DNA of 64,000 bases, taken from assembly GCA_963576565.1 (NCBI GenBank), contig OY755038.1, positions 9,129,756 through 9,193,755 on the forward strand, read 5' to 3'. Both the position numbers and the translations under genes were made by a program. Source of the stretch: Aspidapion aeneum. Taxonomy: Eukaryota > Arthropoda > Insecta > Coleoptera > Brentidae. Shown here one piece after another: positions 55,001-64,000 of the stretch. The notes beneath the pieces are model-generated. The model was not told the DNA's origin, did no database searches, and saw only the letters and a list, made by a program, of their open reading frames with translations. The stretch's first letter is position 1. Each line of letters begins with the position of its first letter.

Positions 55001-55277
55001 TTTTAAATTCACGGGTACGAAATTCCACGTTTGTTAATATGTTAAATGTTTTGCATATTCTATCATTTTTCCTTTGGCTTTGACACATGCCATGAATAAT
55101 CTCCGACAGACTACACGATTCAATACGAATCGAGAATTGCTAGCCGAGGCTTGCGGCCCGCGCAACCATGGAAAAATGTGGGGGCGTAAGGGAGGCAGAC
55201 CGCTGTTTTAATGCTTTTAACGCACTTATTTTGCGACCAATCTGATTCAGAGAATATCGCGGTTTGGTCTGCTTTAC
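55001..55277. other. Intronic stretch without recognised feature
   Basis: Nothing recognised. Confidence 0.3.
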
Positions 55278-55709
55278 CAGTGGCGCACCCAGGAATGTGT
55301 CTTGGGGGGGGGCCGACAGCTACAAAGCGCGCTTTCAAAAAACTTGCGACCAAAAAAAAAAAAAAAAAAAAAAAAACAAAGGTCATCATGTGTGGGGAGG
55401 CCGACAGGTACCAAGGGCGCCCTCAAAAATCCTGCGACCAAAAAAAAAAGGTCATCATGTGTGGGGGAGGCCGACAGCTACACCGGGAACCCTCACAAAA
55501 CTTGCAACCAAAAAAAAAAACAAAAGGCCATCATGTCTTTTTGCAACTACGACACTGCTTGGGGTTGGGGGGGCCCGAAGCCTCCTGATGTCAAATTTTA
55601 AGGTATTTTTCGTGTTTTAGTGTTTTATCATCAAATATGTAGAAAATATATTAAAAAATCTAAGGCTTGGGGGGGGCGGGCCCCGAGCCCCCCCCTGGGT
55701 GCGCCCATG
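55278..55709. mobile_element. hAT MITE with internal poly-A tandem units
   Basis: Left CAGTGGCGCACCCAGGAATG, right reverse complement CATGGGCGCACCCAGGGGGG. GCTTTAC lies directly outside both ends (55271-55277, 55710-55716). Inside, a unit of 60-80 bp (GAGGCCGACAGSTAC, CTYRCGACC, A run, GGTCATCATGTGTGGGG) repeats three times (55310-55530). The lysine-rich open frames across it are repeat artefacts. Confidence 0.85.
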
Positions 55710-55808
55710 GCTTTACAGCAATATGTTATGGTCTGAAATATAACATGACCAGGCGATTTTTTGAATGACGAAAGTAAAAAGAAAAACTAGAAACAATGTA
55801 AGCAGGTA

Positions 55809-55830
55809 CAGTGGCGGATCCAGGATTCAT
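55809..55830 (+). mobile_element. Solitary hAT MITE end
   Basis: CAGTGGCGGATCCAGGATTC is the same terminus as at 41040 (reverse complement). No partner found. Confidence 0.45.
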
Positions 55831-56105
55831 TTATGTTTTTTTTAAGCAATTTTTTACGTCAAGAAATAAATCTAGGTTTTTTTAGCACATTGTGGTATTT
55901 TTTATATGTTAATAACAGGAAAAATCAAGAACCCCCGCTCTAAAGCCATTTGCGCTCCCAGAGCTTTACAGCTCACGGGGTGAATGAATACAACCGTTCA
56001 CTTTCGAAGCTCCGTGCTTATGTTCGTAAAATATATATTTGTAAAAAATCAATTTTCAAAGTTTTTTCGTTTTTTCATTTGCGGCTAATAATGCTACTAT
56101 TTCAG

Positions 56106-56280
56106 GAATAAATCGCCCAGTTCAGGAACTGCAACCCCCACTGCAGGCAGTGCCCAGAATTCACCGAAAAAGTATCGAGGAAGTCGAACCTCAGCCAGTC
56201 TTAAAGTAAGAAGTCTTCTTGGAAAAGTATGGGCGAGAGATAGCAAATCAAAATCTTGTGAAAATCTACATGTTTTGTAA
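56106..56280 (+). CDS. Rgk: RGK-family small GTPase, terminal coding exon
   Basis: After TTTCAG the first base completes AG+G (Arg), then NKSPSSGTATPTAGSAQNSP, KKYRGSRTSASLKVRSLLGK, VWARDSKSKSCENLHVL and TAA (56278-56280). The RGK family lacks a prenylation CAAX box and ends in a conserved basic/amphipathic tail with a cysteine seven residues from the end (here C in KSCENLHVL); this tail drives membrane and phosphoinositide binding. SP- and S-rich stretches before it fit the known phosphorylation and 14-3-3 sites, though I cannot assign a specific site. The reading frame across all three exons is continuous, so the gene looks functional. Confidence 0.95.
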
Positions 56281-56742
56281 TTTTATTTCTGCTTATTTAT
56301 TACATGATGTCCTAATGGCCTCGATACTAGGGCATCCTGGACCATTCTTGTAATCCTGTTATAATTTTCTGGCCATTTTGTTAGGTTATACAAGATATCT
56401 CACCATCAATTTCCCTTAATATGCTTGCTACAAAAAAGTTTTACTTGTGAAAGTTGCTTACATTTTTGCGATTTTACCTAAAAATTGTACCTTAAAATTG
56501 TCAATGTTGTATGTTGCTATTATTGCAGGAGAATCGAGTTGTTGTAGTAAAAATATTTAGTTTTTTGCTACTATTTGAGACACGACTGCTTATTTCAAGG
56601 CTAAAGAGCGCGAAGTGAATTCTCGCATTGGGCTTGTATACACCCCCACTATATTTTACATCACGAGAGAAGCAATTGTATTCGCCGGTTGTCGCGACAG
56701 CGTCGCCGCTTTTGGGTCAAATCAAGACCAAAAGTCAATAAA
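56281..56742 (+). other. Probable 3' UTR of the RGK gene with AATAAA
   Basis: Sequence after the stop; the first good canonical polyadenylation signal I note is AATAAA at 56737-56742. The true cleavage site is not visible. Confidence 0.45.
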
Positions 56743-57021
56743 TTCTTATAAAAATTATTTCTGCCTACATCCGTGGTAAGATTGATTACTTATTTTACAA
56801 ACTTCAAGCACAAATTATGTACATCTAAAAATCTTATTTTTTTCGATTTTTTCAAGCCTAAAATGCGACTTTTTTAGCAGATTCAGCAAAATAAAAGTAT
56901 TTTGTAACATGCATATTAAAAGAGGGAATAGAAAGAGAGACGACAGAAAAAAAAGAGAGAGGTTTATTGTGTGGAAAGATTATTACGCTAATTAATGCCT
57001 GCACAGTGTCATTCTGAAATA

Positions 57022-58343
57022 CAGGGTGTTTTATAATATATGCGCAGGAGTTCAGGATGTATGGAACAAGTAACAAAAAATTTACCATGTTTTTCAACAT
57101 AAAAGTTGCTTTTTCATATCTTTTATGTGTAGAAAACACTGGCGGTTCAAATGGGCGTGTTAAAATCGTTATTTTTAAAGTAGCGTAGAAGTTAGGGAGA
57201 AAACACCCCCCACCCCTCAAAACATCCACCAATTATACAAATTGTGAAAGGCTTTCGCGGCCATCGTCCAATGGTGGGTGTGCTTTCGGCCGTCGTCGTT
57301 GGAAATTCGTTCTCGACGTTTCGCCATCTCGAGTGGATGGCATCTTCAGGAGATGTTGACTGTTTGTCGGCTTCTCGAAGACTGGTGGTTAGTCTGTCGC
57401 GGGCGCAGGTTATATACGCTATGGTGGGCGGGGCGTATATCAGAGCTGGTCGGTGATTGGTCACATTCCCTTGATTCAGTTTTGTTATTGTAAGCGAGCC
57501 GTTTAGTGTTTTTAAGAACCGGTACCCATGTTCTGTTAATTTTAAGAGTTTCTTCAGATCTGTTGAAGTTCTGCTAGTGTTTATGAATTTCGATTGCTTC
57601 TCTATAGAGTCTTGGATAGTATGAAGAGAACTTGTGTGTCTTCGAATTTTATTCGGTGGTCTTCATTGTTTAGTGTGTGGTCTGCAACTGCGGATTTTTC
57701 CGTATGTTCGAGTCGACAGTTGGCTTTGTGTTCTTTGATTCTTGTGTTTACGGACCGTTTGGTTGTTCCGATGTAGACACTTCCACAGGTACAGGGAATG
57801 CGGTATACCCCCGAAGAACTTAGTGGGTTCCTTATATCCTTCGCAGGTCTGAGGTGGTTCTCGATCTTCTTAGACGGCTTGAAGATCGTTTTTATGTTGT
57901 GTTTTCCCAGAATACGTCCGATCCTATCTGTCACTCTAAGGATGTAGAGCAGAAAGGCTCTTGAAGTAACTTCGCGGCTGCTCAGTCCACCGCTATTGTT
58001 ACTTCTAGTGCTCGGCTTTGGTCGTATACATTTATCTATGTCGCTTTGAGTGTATCCATTTGCTACGAGGGCGTTTTTAAGATGGTTTAATTCTTTGTCT
58101 AGATGTTCTGGTTCGCAGATTCTTTAATGCCCAATTATGTTTATAATAAGTGGAAAATGCTTACAAAAGCTGTTTTGTGTACGATAAACGATTCTAGAGA
58201 TTTTCTTAAAAAACTATTTTTTTTTTCAACTTCTGTATTTTAAAAATTGTGCATTTTATAGTATGAGTTAATAGAAATTTTTTTTTATTTTTGGACGAGC
58301 TACTACATCCTAAAGTCCTGTGCATATATTATGAAACACCCTG
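57022..58343. mobile_element. Mariner-type MITE containing a Penelope fragment
   Basis: Flanked by TA (57020-57021, 58344-58345). Left CAGGGTGTTTTATAATATAT, right reverse complement CAGGGTGTTTCATAATATAT, arms alignable over about 40 bp then weaker, up to about 200 bp. The centre (57236-58130) is a Penelope-like element, minus strand. Confidence 0.8.
57236..58130 (-). pseudogene. Penelope-like element, GIY-YIG endonuclease end
   Basis: On the minus strand a frame from about 58125 reads LDKELNHLKNALVANGYT, DIDKCIRPK, TDRIGRILGKHNIKTIF, SGVYRIPCTCGSVYIGTTKR, SVNTRIKEHKANCRLEHTEK, SAVADH, then stops at 57602; LYREAIEIHKH follows in the next frame after a one-base shift. VYRIPC..C...YIG(T/R)T.RS...R(I/L).EH is the GIY-YIG endonuclease motif at the C-terminus of Penelope retroelements. 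The reverse transcriptase itself is absent. Downstream 57240-57470 holds the GATGGCGAAACGTCGAGAAC segment typical of Penelope ends. Confidence 0.85.
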
Positions 58344-58404
58344 TATAAAATTCAAAAAAGTATCTCAAATGCTCATAGACATTTTCACCAGTAATTACTA
58401 AAAT

Positions 58405-58810
58405 CTTACCAAGTGTGCATGCTATGTAACAAATACCTTTCGTTACATTGCCTCGTTGTACACTTTGTTACGTTAATCTTATCATCCTCATGTGGTATGA
58501 GAGCAACAAATAAGAAGTGGTGTTACTTGATACCAAAAATTAACAATCTGAAACATTACCTGGTTGTGTACAGTGTTACGTTAATCAAACATGTTTTTTA
58601 AAGCTACATGTAACATACCAGTGTGCAAGATATTGTAACAATTAACATTCGTTAGATTGCCTCATTATAAATTTGGTTACATTACTCATTCATGTTGTGT
58701 GAGAGTAACATGTGGTGTTAACTGTTACATTGCCTCATTGTTAATTGTGTTACGTTATTAAAACATGGTGTTGGGAGCAACATGTAACACACATTGTGTT
58801 ACTTCTGTGC
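58405..58810 (+). repeat. Degenerate minisatellite, about 75-105 bp unit
   Basis: TTACATTGCCTCRTTGT followed by a TGTTACGTTAATCAAACATG-like part and GAGAGTAACATGT recurs near 58440, 58550, 58650 and 58725; a weaker unit at 59210-59280. Confidence 0.65.
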
Positions 58811-59447
58811 ATGTGTTATATACGTAAATTGAAACAAGGTTTCTGTTGTTGGCACTAGATGTCACAGTGTAGTCAACATCTTTTTGATACTATAGCCAAA
58901 GTAATTGATTTAATTTATTTTAAAATTTCCCTAAAACGTGTGAACTATTTTATATTATATAATGCTTGAAAATAGAAATGGAAAGAAATCCTTTAATATT
59001 TATTTCCAAAAATATGATTATAAGACATCCTTAAGATGTCTTTTACGTCTTAGAATGGACATTTTTAAGATGTCCTTATGTTATCTGGGTTGTTTATGCC
59101 AGATGTTTTTATAAAATAACATTTTATTATTATTTAAATTTACAAAAAATAATGTCACCTGATTAAAATAATGTATTTATGTAATGAAAGATACATGGTG
59201 GTTTCATATATCATTGTACAGCTGGATTGTCACAATGTTACGTAACAGAGGGGGTCATTTAAAGTGTAACAAAGTAACAGGAATCTTTTTATGCAATGTT
59301 AATGTTGCAAGATTTTGCATACTGGGCAAGACCTCATGCTTTGTCTTTTCAGGAAATTTAGTTAAAAACATAAAAATAAAATATATATTTTAACATTTTA
59401 ATTTGATTTTAAACCTAAAAAGTAATATTACGCGAAAATGCTTTAAA

Positions 59448-59590
59448 GCACTTTTTTTGTGGAAAACATTCTTTCGTTCAGATGTCTATTTTTGAAGGTT
59501 GTAAAAAATTAACTGCTTCAAAGCACTTTTTTGTGGAAAACATTCTTTCGTTCAGATGTCTATTTTTAAAGATTGTAAAAAATTAACATT
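59448..59590 (+). repeat. Tandem duplication, 74-bp unit, two copies
   Basis: AGCACTTTTTTGTGGAAAAC through TTCGTTCAGATGTCTATTTT and TTGTAAAAAATTAAC occurs at 59448 and 59522, nearly identical. Confidence 0.92.
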
Positions 59591-60368
59591 ACTATGTTAA
59601 AATCCGCCAGAAAATGCGAAAAAGTAAAGTTTTAGCAATGAAACAAAGTAACCAATACTGAATCTTAAAAAATGAGTTAAACCTACACTTTAGTACTTAT
59701 CACCAATTAGTAAATACTGTTGCTTATGTCTATGTCTATACCTTATGAATAACTACCGATAATTAGAAAAAATATCTTGGAATGTGCGACTTATGCCAAT
59801 GTTTTGCATATTTAGACCAACAAAGGACATATCTAGGCCATAGTGTGAACACAAGGAAAAGATTGATTTTTAACAATTTTGATATAAATCTATCCTGATA
59901 TACTGTTGAAGTAAATCTATCAATTAAAACAAAATATCTGATAATATCCGATGAGATCATTGACTATTTATAATCATTTACTCTATAAAATTAAAAATAT
60001 CAACAAAAAAACAGGGTACCATTTTACACCTATTGAAAAACTTGCAAGCTCTTTTCCGAATTCAAAATACTTAATCATTTAATAATCTACTTGTTTTTTT
60101 TTTCTTTTATGAGGTAGTACAGACATTTTTGTAGTTTATGTTTAGGGTGTGCAATTTTAAAAAAAGTTCATCTAAAATTTTTTTGTGAAATCCAGTTTTT
60201 GAGATATTCGCAATTAAAAAATCTAAAATGGTGAATCAAATTCAAAACAGTAAAATGCGTCGCCTTATTGGGAATGGGAAACTGTCCAATGCTCCCATAC
60301 CATATTAAAAAACTAGAGCAAGCACGCTTTAAAGTAAATTTTTCATTAATTCATTAAATCTAATGTTT
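59591..60368. other. Stretch without recognised gene
   Basis: AT-rich, nothing recognised. Confidence 0.35.
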
Positions 60369-60440
60369 GAATAATATCTCAAATCAAATCAAATATTTAT
60401 TGTCCAAAAAAATATATTTTTCATTGATAAAGCAAATACT
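60369..60440 (-). repeat. LINE 3' end with CAAAT-type tail (minus)
   Basis: On the minus strand TTTTTTGGACAATAAATATT is followed by TGATTTGATTTGAG. The TTTGGACAATAAA word also precedes the tail of the LINE at 1321-1356, so both are the same or related LINE families. Confidence 0.6.
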
Positions 60441-60689
60441 TAACCCTTCAAACATAGAACTACAGGGTGTTTGTTAACTAAAAAGAAAAAAAAAGATATA
60501 ATAAAATATTCGAGTTAGTAAAATAAATAAAATCTAAAACTGTCAACGAGACACATAATATTTTTCGTCTTTTGTTCCTTATTTTGGAGAAAAAACTATG
60601 AATTTTTCGATATAATTTTTTTTAAAACAAAAGGTATTGTTTAAGACCTCAATACTTTTGACTCTGTTTCAAAAAAACGATAATTAAAA

Positions 60690-60935
60690 CAGCGGTGTCA
60701 TTTAAGCAACATTTAAAACAGCGACATATCAAAAGGGCGACAATTTAAAAGAGCGTCATTAGAACAGCAAACGTATCCCTGTTTTAAATTGTCGCTCTTT
60801 TGAATATCGCTTTTTTCATATGTCACTCTTTTAAATGTCGCTGTTTTAATATGTCGATGTATTTATTAGATTTCGCTCTTTTAAATATCTATGTTTTGAT
60901 AATTGTCGCTCTATTTTTTAACGGTCACTTTGTTA
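60690..60935. repeat. GTCGCTNTTTTRAAT minisatellite, inverted arrangement (locus 3)
   Basis: The left part (60690-60775) carries the motif on the minus strand (AAAACAGCGACATATCAAAA) and the right part (60785-60930) on the plus strand (GTCGCTGTTTTAATATGTCG). The two halves can pair into a large imperfect hairpin. Confidence 0.8.
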
Positions 60936-61321
60936 ATGAAAAATAACCAAACATGCAAGAAATAGGTAGATATTTAAAGTTTGAAACAAAAATATTAGTA
61001 CTATTTAATTGCTTGGTTCAGTTAAATTTAGTTCTAGGTAAGGGTCCTTAAACACCAATATTTCCGTAGTATTTTTAACATAATATTTTAATTTAATTTG
61101 TAAAAAAATTATATCAATTTAAACTTGTATAATCAATCGGGTCCATAATAAATAAATAAAAAATGTAGAATAGCTGTAGAGGAAATAGACTCTAAAAGTT
61201 AATTTGCACTTTATTTGTTGATAAAGCTGTTACTACTTAGACAAGCTAACAAATTATTCTTATTTTCTAATACAAACATTAGTTAAGAGGCCTATGGTAT
61301 CCCTATGGATAGTTGTGGAAG

Positions 61322-61370
61322 CAGTGGCGGTTCCTCCATAAGTGTACACGTGCTACGTATATGATGCACG
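61322..61370 (+). mobile_element. Possible hAT element end
   Basis: CAGTGGCGGTTCCTCCATAA then GTGTACACGTGC resembles a hAT terminus. No right end identified. Confidence 0.4.
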
Positions 61371-61436
61371 TGCACTCTTAAATTTTACTTCAAAAAATAT
61401 TAAAATTTGACTATTCTTTTATTAATAATTCAAACG

Positions 61437-61515
61437 AGGATGCGTAGGCTAGAGACCCTGTATGTATGACATATTTTAAAGAAATATCGGTCTTCTATAC
61501 TCTATAGTCCTTGCA
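61437..61515 (+). repeat. Dispersed repeat shared with 11541-11680
   Basis: GAGACCCTGTATGTATGACA, AAGAAATA and TCTTCTATACTCTATAGT parallel the earlier copy. Confidence 0.5.
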
Positions 61516-62680
61516 ATACCCCAAGTCCCTTTGCTATCATTTTTTATTTTTCTCCTTTAAAGAAGACAGAAAATCATTGTTGGCCCCCCCTATCAAAGTT
61601 TAAATTGACAATAAAAGACAACTTTCAAAACAAAAAATGTTTGGCAAATTGTCAAAATGGTAAAAAAAGATAAATTATTCATACAAAAATTCCATGCTTT
61701 TTTTGATCTTCAGTCCCATCCGTAATAACTACAGTGCAAAATTTTAAGAAACACAGTAAAAGGTAATGACAAAAAGTATGAAGACTTTCTGATGCCATTC
61801 AAAACAACGTCTTTAGAAAACGAATTCAAAAAGTTTGTAAAACTATTGTTTAAAAAGATAAAACGCATTGTTAAAATTACATGATGTCTTGCGAAAAACT
61901 AATTTTGGAAGACTGAGAAAATGAAAAAGCTATTGATGTCACTCCTCTCGTCATAACTGACGATGGCAGTTTATGAAATGAAGTTTTTTGGACAATGAGA
62001 ATAAATTATTTTTGCATAGTTTGTTTTTTAGTTAGATTTTAGATTTTCAATTTTTCGGTTGGTTTTATTTTATTTTAAGAAGATAGGTTTACAAAACCAT
62101 ACAAATAAAGCTTAATAATAATTTTCATGTTTTGATTTGAACTTAATCCTATGAGCTCTTCTACTGTTCTACTGCAACATTTTAAACTTAGTAATTAGTA
62201 ATAGCCTATTTTTTAATTCGGGTCTACTACGTTATATCTCGATGCTTGAAAATGGGTGTTTCTTTTTTTAATGATAAGTTGAGGTCGTTTTATACTGTTT
62301 GTTTTTTTAGAAATTTCAAAATCAAAAAATTAGTAAAAACTCATACAAATTGCTATAGAAAGATTTTATTTGACGTATTTCGAGAAAGAGAGGGACGGCT
62401 CACAATCGACTGAGCTTTAAATAAATGGTAATTTAGCCAAAAATAAGGTGACCAACTGTCTGGCAAGAGGCGATAAAATGTTATGGATTTTTAGAAATGT
62501 ATTTACGCATAGAAAAATGGTTACACCATATTTTTGAAATCTAACGTTCGACCTTACATTTTGCTCCAACATTTTAATTTGTCGCGCATTTTTGACTCCG
62601 TAAAATCGTCCAAAATCGACTATTGAGCATTTATAATGAAAAAAATGCAGAAACAATTATGATAATGATGATTTACAGAA
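61516..62680. other. Stretch without recognised gene
   Basis: AT-rich; short frames only, no family signature. Confidence 0.35.
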
Positions 62681-62684
62681 ATTC

Positions 62685-62850
62685 AGCAGTTCGGTTTGGT
62701 TTGGTTTGGGTCGATCTTAGATTAGGTTGGTTGTGTTTTAAAGTAATTCAGCAGGAGTCGGCTGCGCTGACTCCTGCTGAATTACTTTAAGACCCAACAA
62801 ACCTAACCTAAAACCAAATCGAACGCAACTTAACTGAACCAAAACAAACC
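62685..62850. repeat. Large hairpin with 22-bp perfect stem
   Basis: TTAAAGTAATTCAGCAGGAG plus TC (62738-62759) pairs perfectly with 62769-62790 around a nine-base loop GGCTGCGCT. Imperfect pairing extends outward: GGTTTGGTTTGGGTC.....TTAGGTTGGTTG on the left against CAACAAACCTAACC....ACCAAAACAAACC on the right. Confidence 0.9.
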
Positions 62851-63030
62851 GAACCGAAACGAACCGAACCGAACCGAACCGAACCGAACCGAACCGAACC
62901 GAACCGAACCGAACCGAACCGAACCGAACCGAACCGAACCGAACCGAACCGAACCGAACACAACCGAGCCGAACAGAACCGAACCGAACCGAACCTAACT
63001 GAACGGAACGGAACCGAACCGAACCGTACC
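62836..63030 (+). repeat. GAACC pentanucleotide array
   Basis: Mainly perfect CCGAA/GAACC units from about 62847 to 62962, degenerating to 63030. The arginine-, phenylalanine- and serine-rich minus-strand frames are translations of this array, not genes. Confidence 0.95.
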
Positions 63031-63041
63031 GCACAAGCAAT

Positions 63042-63070
63042 AAGCAAGAATCGGCTGCGCCGATTCTTGG
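63042..63070. repeat. Hairpin closing the GAACC array
   Basis: CAAGAATCGG, loop CTGCG, CCGATTCTTG. Shares the core TCGGCTGCGC with the hairpin on the other side of the array. Confidence 0.85.
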
Positions 63071-63111
63071 TGAATAGTTCTAAATAAATAATATCCTATA
63101 ATTTGGGCCTT

Positions 63112-63246
63112 TAACCCTCAGATGCCCCGTAACAAGGCTTTGCTAATCCATTTTCAATCTTTGTTGTTTTGTATGTGAGCAACAAGGACTTAATCGCGAT
63201 TAAACCCATGATCGCGCTTAAGTGCTTACGGTGCATCTGAGGGTAA
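63112..63246. mobile_element. Small MITE with 20-bp inverted repeats
   Basis: TTAACCCTCAGATGCCCCGT at the left, reverse complement TTACCCTCAGATGCACCGTA at the right, ending GGGTAAG. The TTAA at the left end may be a piggyBac-type target; the right has GTAA. Confidence 0.65.
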
Positions 63247-64000
63247 GTCAGCGTAAGCAAATCGAATTGGGAAATTTGATATGGCCAAATGACCCGGAAA
63301 CAGTTGGCCCAGCAAAAAATTTCTATCAATGTGTCAAAACATCTGTGGGAAGGTCAAGTGTACAAATTTTCAAATTATGTGAAAAAACCGCGAAAAAACA
63401 CGAAAATCTAGGTATGTAATTAATTTGAACTTGTTAAATTATTAATCCTAAGCTAATTTACAAATTTATGTCGAAAATTTGAGGATGCAGTGATAGAAAT
63501 TGATTTTTTTTCAACCAAAACAAGTCTGAGAAAATCACTATGTAACGTTTTTTAAAAAATTATTTTAAAAAAAAACCATACTTTTTTTTTTAATTTCCCG
63601 TATCTAAATCGACTAAAAATAGTCCAAAGAATCATTTCCATACAAAAAAATCGTTATATAGGGCGTTTTGACGAGCGAGATATAACGTAGTAGAACCAAC
63701 TATTATACTTTCTAAAAAATCTATGTGTCGACCATAAAAAATGTTTATTTTTTAAAAATTATAATAAAATACTGTTTTAATTTACCCTAAAAAAAAATAT
63801 AAATGCTTATATACTTATTGTAACAAAGAAATGAGTATGTACTGCATTAATATAAGTCGAGAGTTTATTTGTGGAAACTACAAATACTTAATAATAATTT
63901 AACTTTTATAAAGTCTTCTTAGGTAATAATATTACAAAAAATATAATATAAATAGGGTCTAATCTTATTTAAATCATAATTTTTACCAAAACAAATTGCA
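63247..64000. other. Stretch with one weak coding-like segment
   Basis: 63255-63411 reads KQIELGNLIWPNDPETVGPA, then KNFYQCVKTSVGRSS and ends at a donor-like GTATGT (63412). I do not recognise it. The rest is AT-rich with no feature seen. Confidence 0.3.

Noticed and set aside
55211..55620. Three overlapping plus-strand frames of about 100-125 codons with poly-lysine
   Set aside because: They arise from poly-A tandem units within the hAT MITE 55278-55709.
57244..57776. Plus-strand frames over the Penelope region
   Set aside because: The coding signal (GIY-YIG) is on the minus strand.
62738..63047. Two long minus-strand frames rich in RFGSV repeats
   Set aside because: Translations of the GAACC pentanucleotide array.

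Overview
This is an AT-rich eukaryotic, almost certainly insect, window. It holds part of one recognisable host gene, and most of the rest is transposon remains and tandem repeats. Evidence for an insect: spliced exons with GTAAGT donors, C-terminal RGK-GTPase sequence, and remains of mariner/Tc1, hAT (DUF4371/ZMYM type), P-like, TTAA-ended (piggyBac-like), Penelope, Ty3/Gypsy, LINE and tRNA-SINE elements. The order and species cannot be fixed from this sequence.

Host gene: three coding exons on the plus strand (28445-28640, 51231-51411, 56106-56280) join in phase into the C-terminal half of an RGK-family (Rad/Gem/Rem) small GTPase. They carry the NKAD and ETS nucleotide-binding motifs and the conserved C-terminal tail KSCENLHVL. 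Exons encoding the P-loop half were not found and probably lie upstream of the window. The two introns between these exons are about 22.6 kb and 4.7 kb and are filled with mobile elements. Transposon ends lie only 30 and 51 bp upstream of two of the splice acceptors.

Layout. 1-3 kb: hairpin-ended repeat, LINE 3' end, hAT element with a nested mariner-type MITE. 3.4-5.6 kb: direct repeats and a stretch with an odd mirror-like dinucleotide profile. 5.6-8.5 kb: head-to-head SINEs, minisatellite, Gypsy RT relic, TA-flanked inverted-repeat element. 9.9-12.4 kb: mariner transposase relic. 12.65-16.95 kb: a P-like element with 8-bp target duplication, internally deleted, with a GGGGCAAAATGGG element nested in it. 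19.1-21.7 kb: 365-bp satellite split by a MITE. 22-28 kb: LINE tails, a decayed hAT, an unidentified coding relic, tandem repeats. 28.1-28.6 kb: MITE and RGK exon. 29-35.5 kb: repeats, a hAT element with perfect target duplication, a cluster of hAT MITEs. 35.5-38.3 kb: tandem repeat, SINE, inverted-repeat element. 38.9-51.2 kb: two more GGGGCAAAATGGG copies, fold-back mariners, hAT copies, palindromes. 51.2-56.3 kb: last two RGK exons around a TTAA-ended element and fold-back MITEs. 57-58.3 kb: mariner-type MITE carrying a Penelope relic. 58.4-64 kb: minisatellites, a large hairpin next to a GAACC array, a small MITE.

I see no bacterial genes, CRISPR arrays or rRNA. The elements do not form a coordinated system; what is unusual is their nesting and their position at the splice sites of the host gene.
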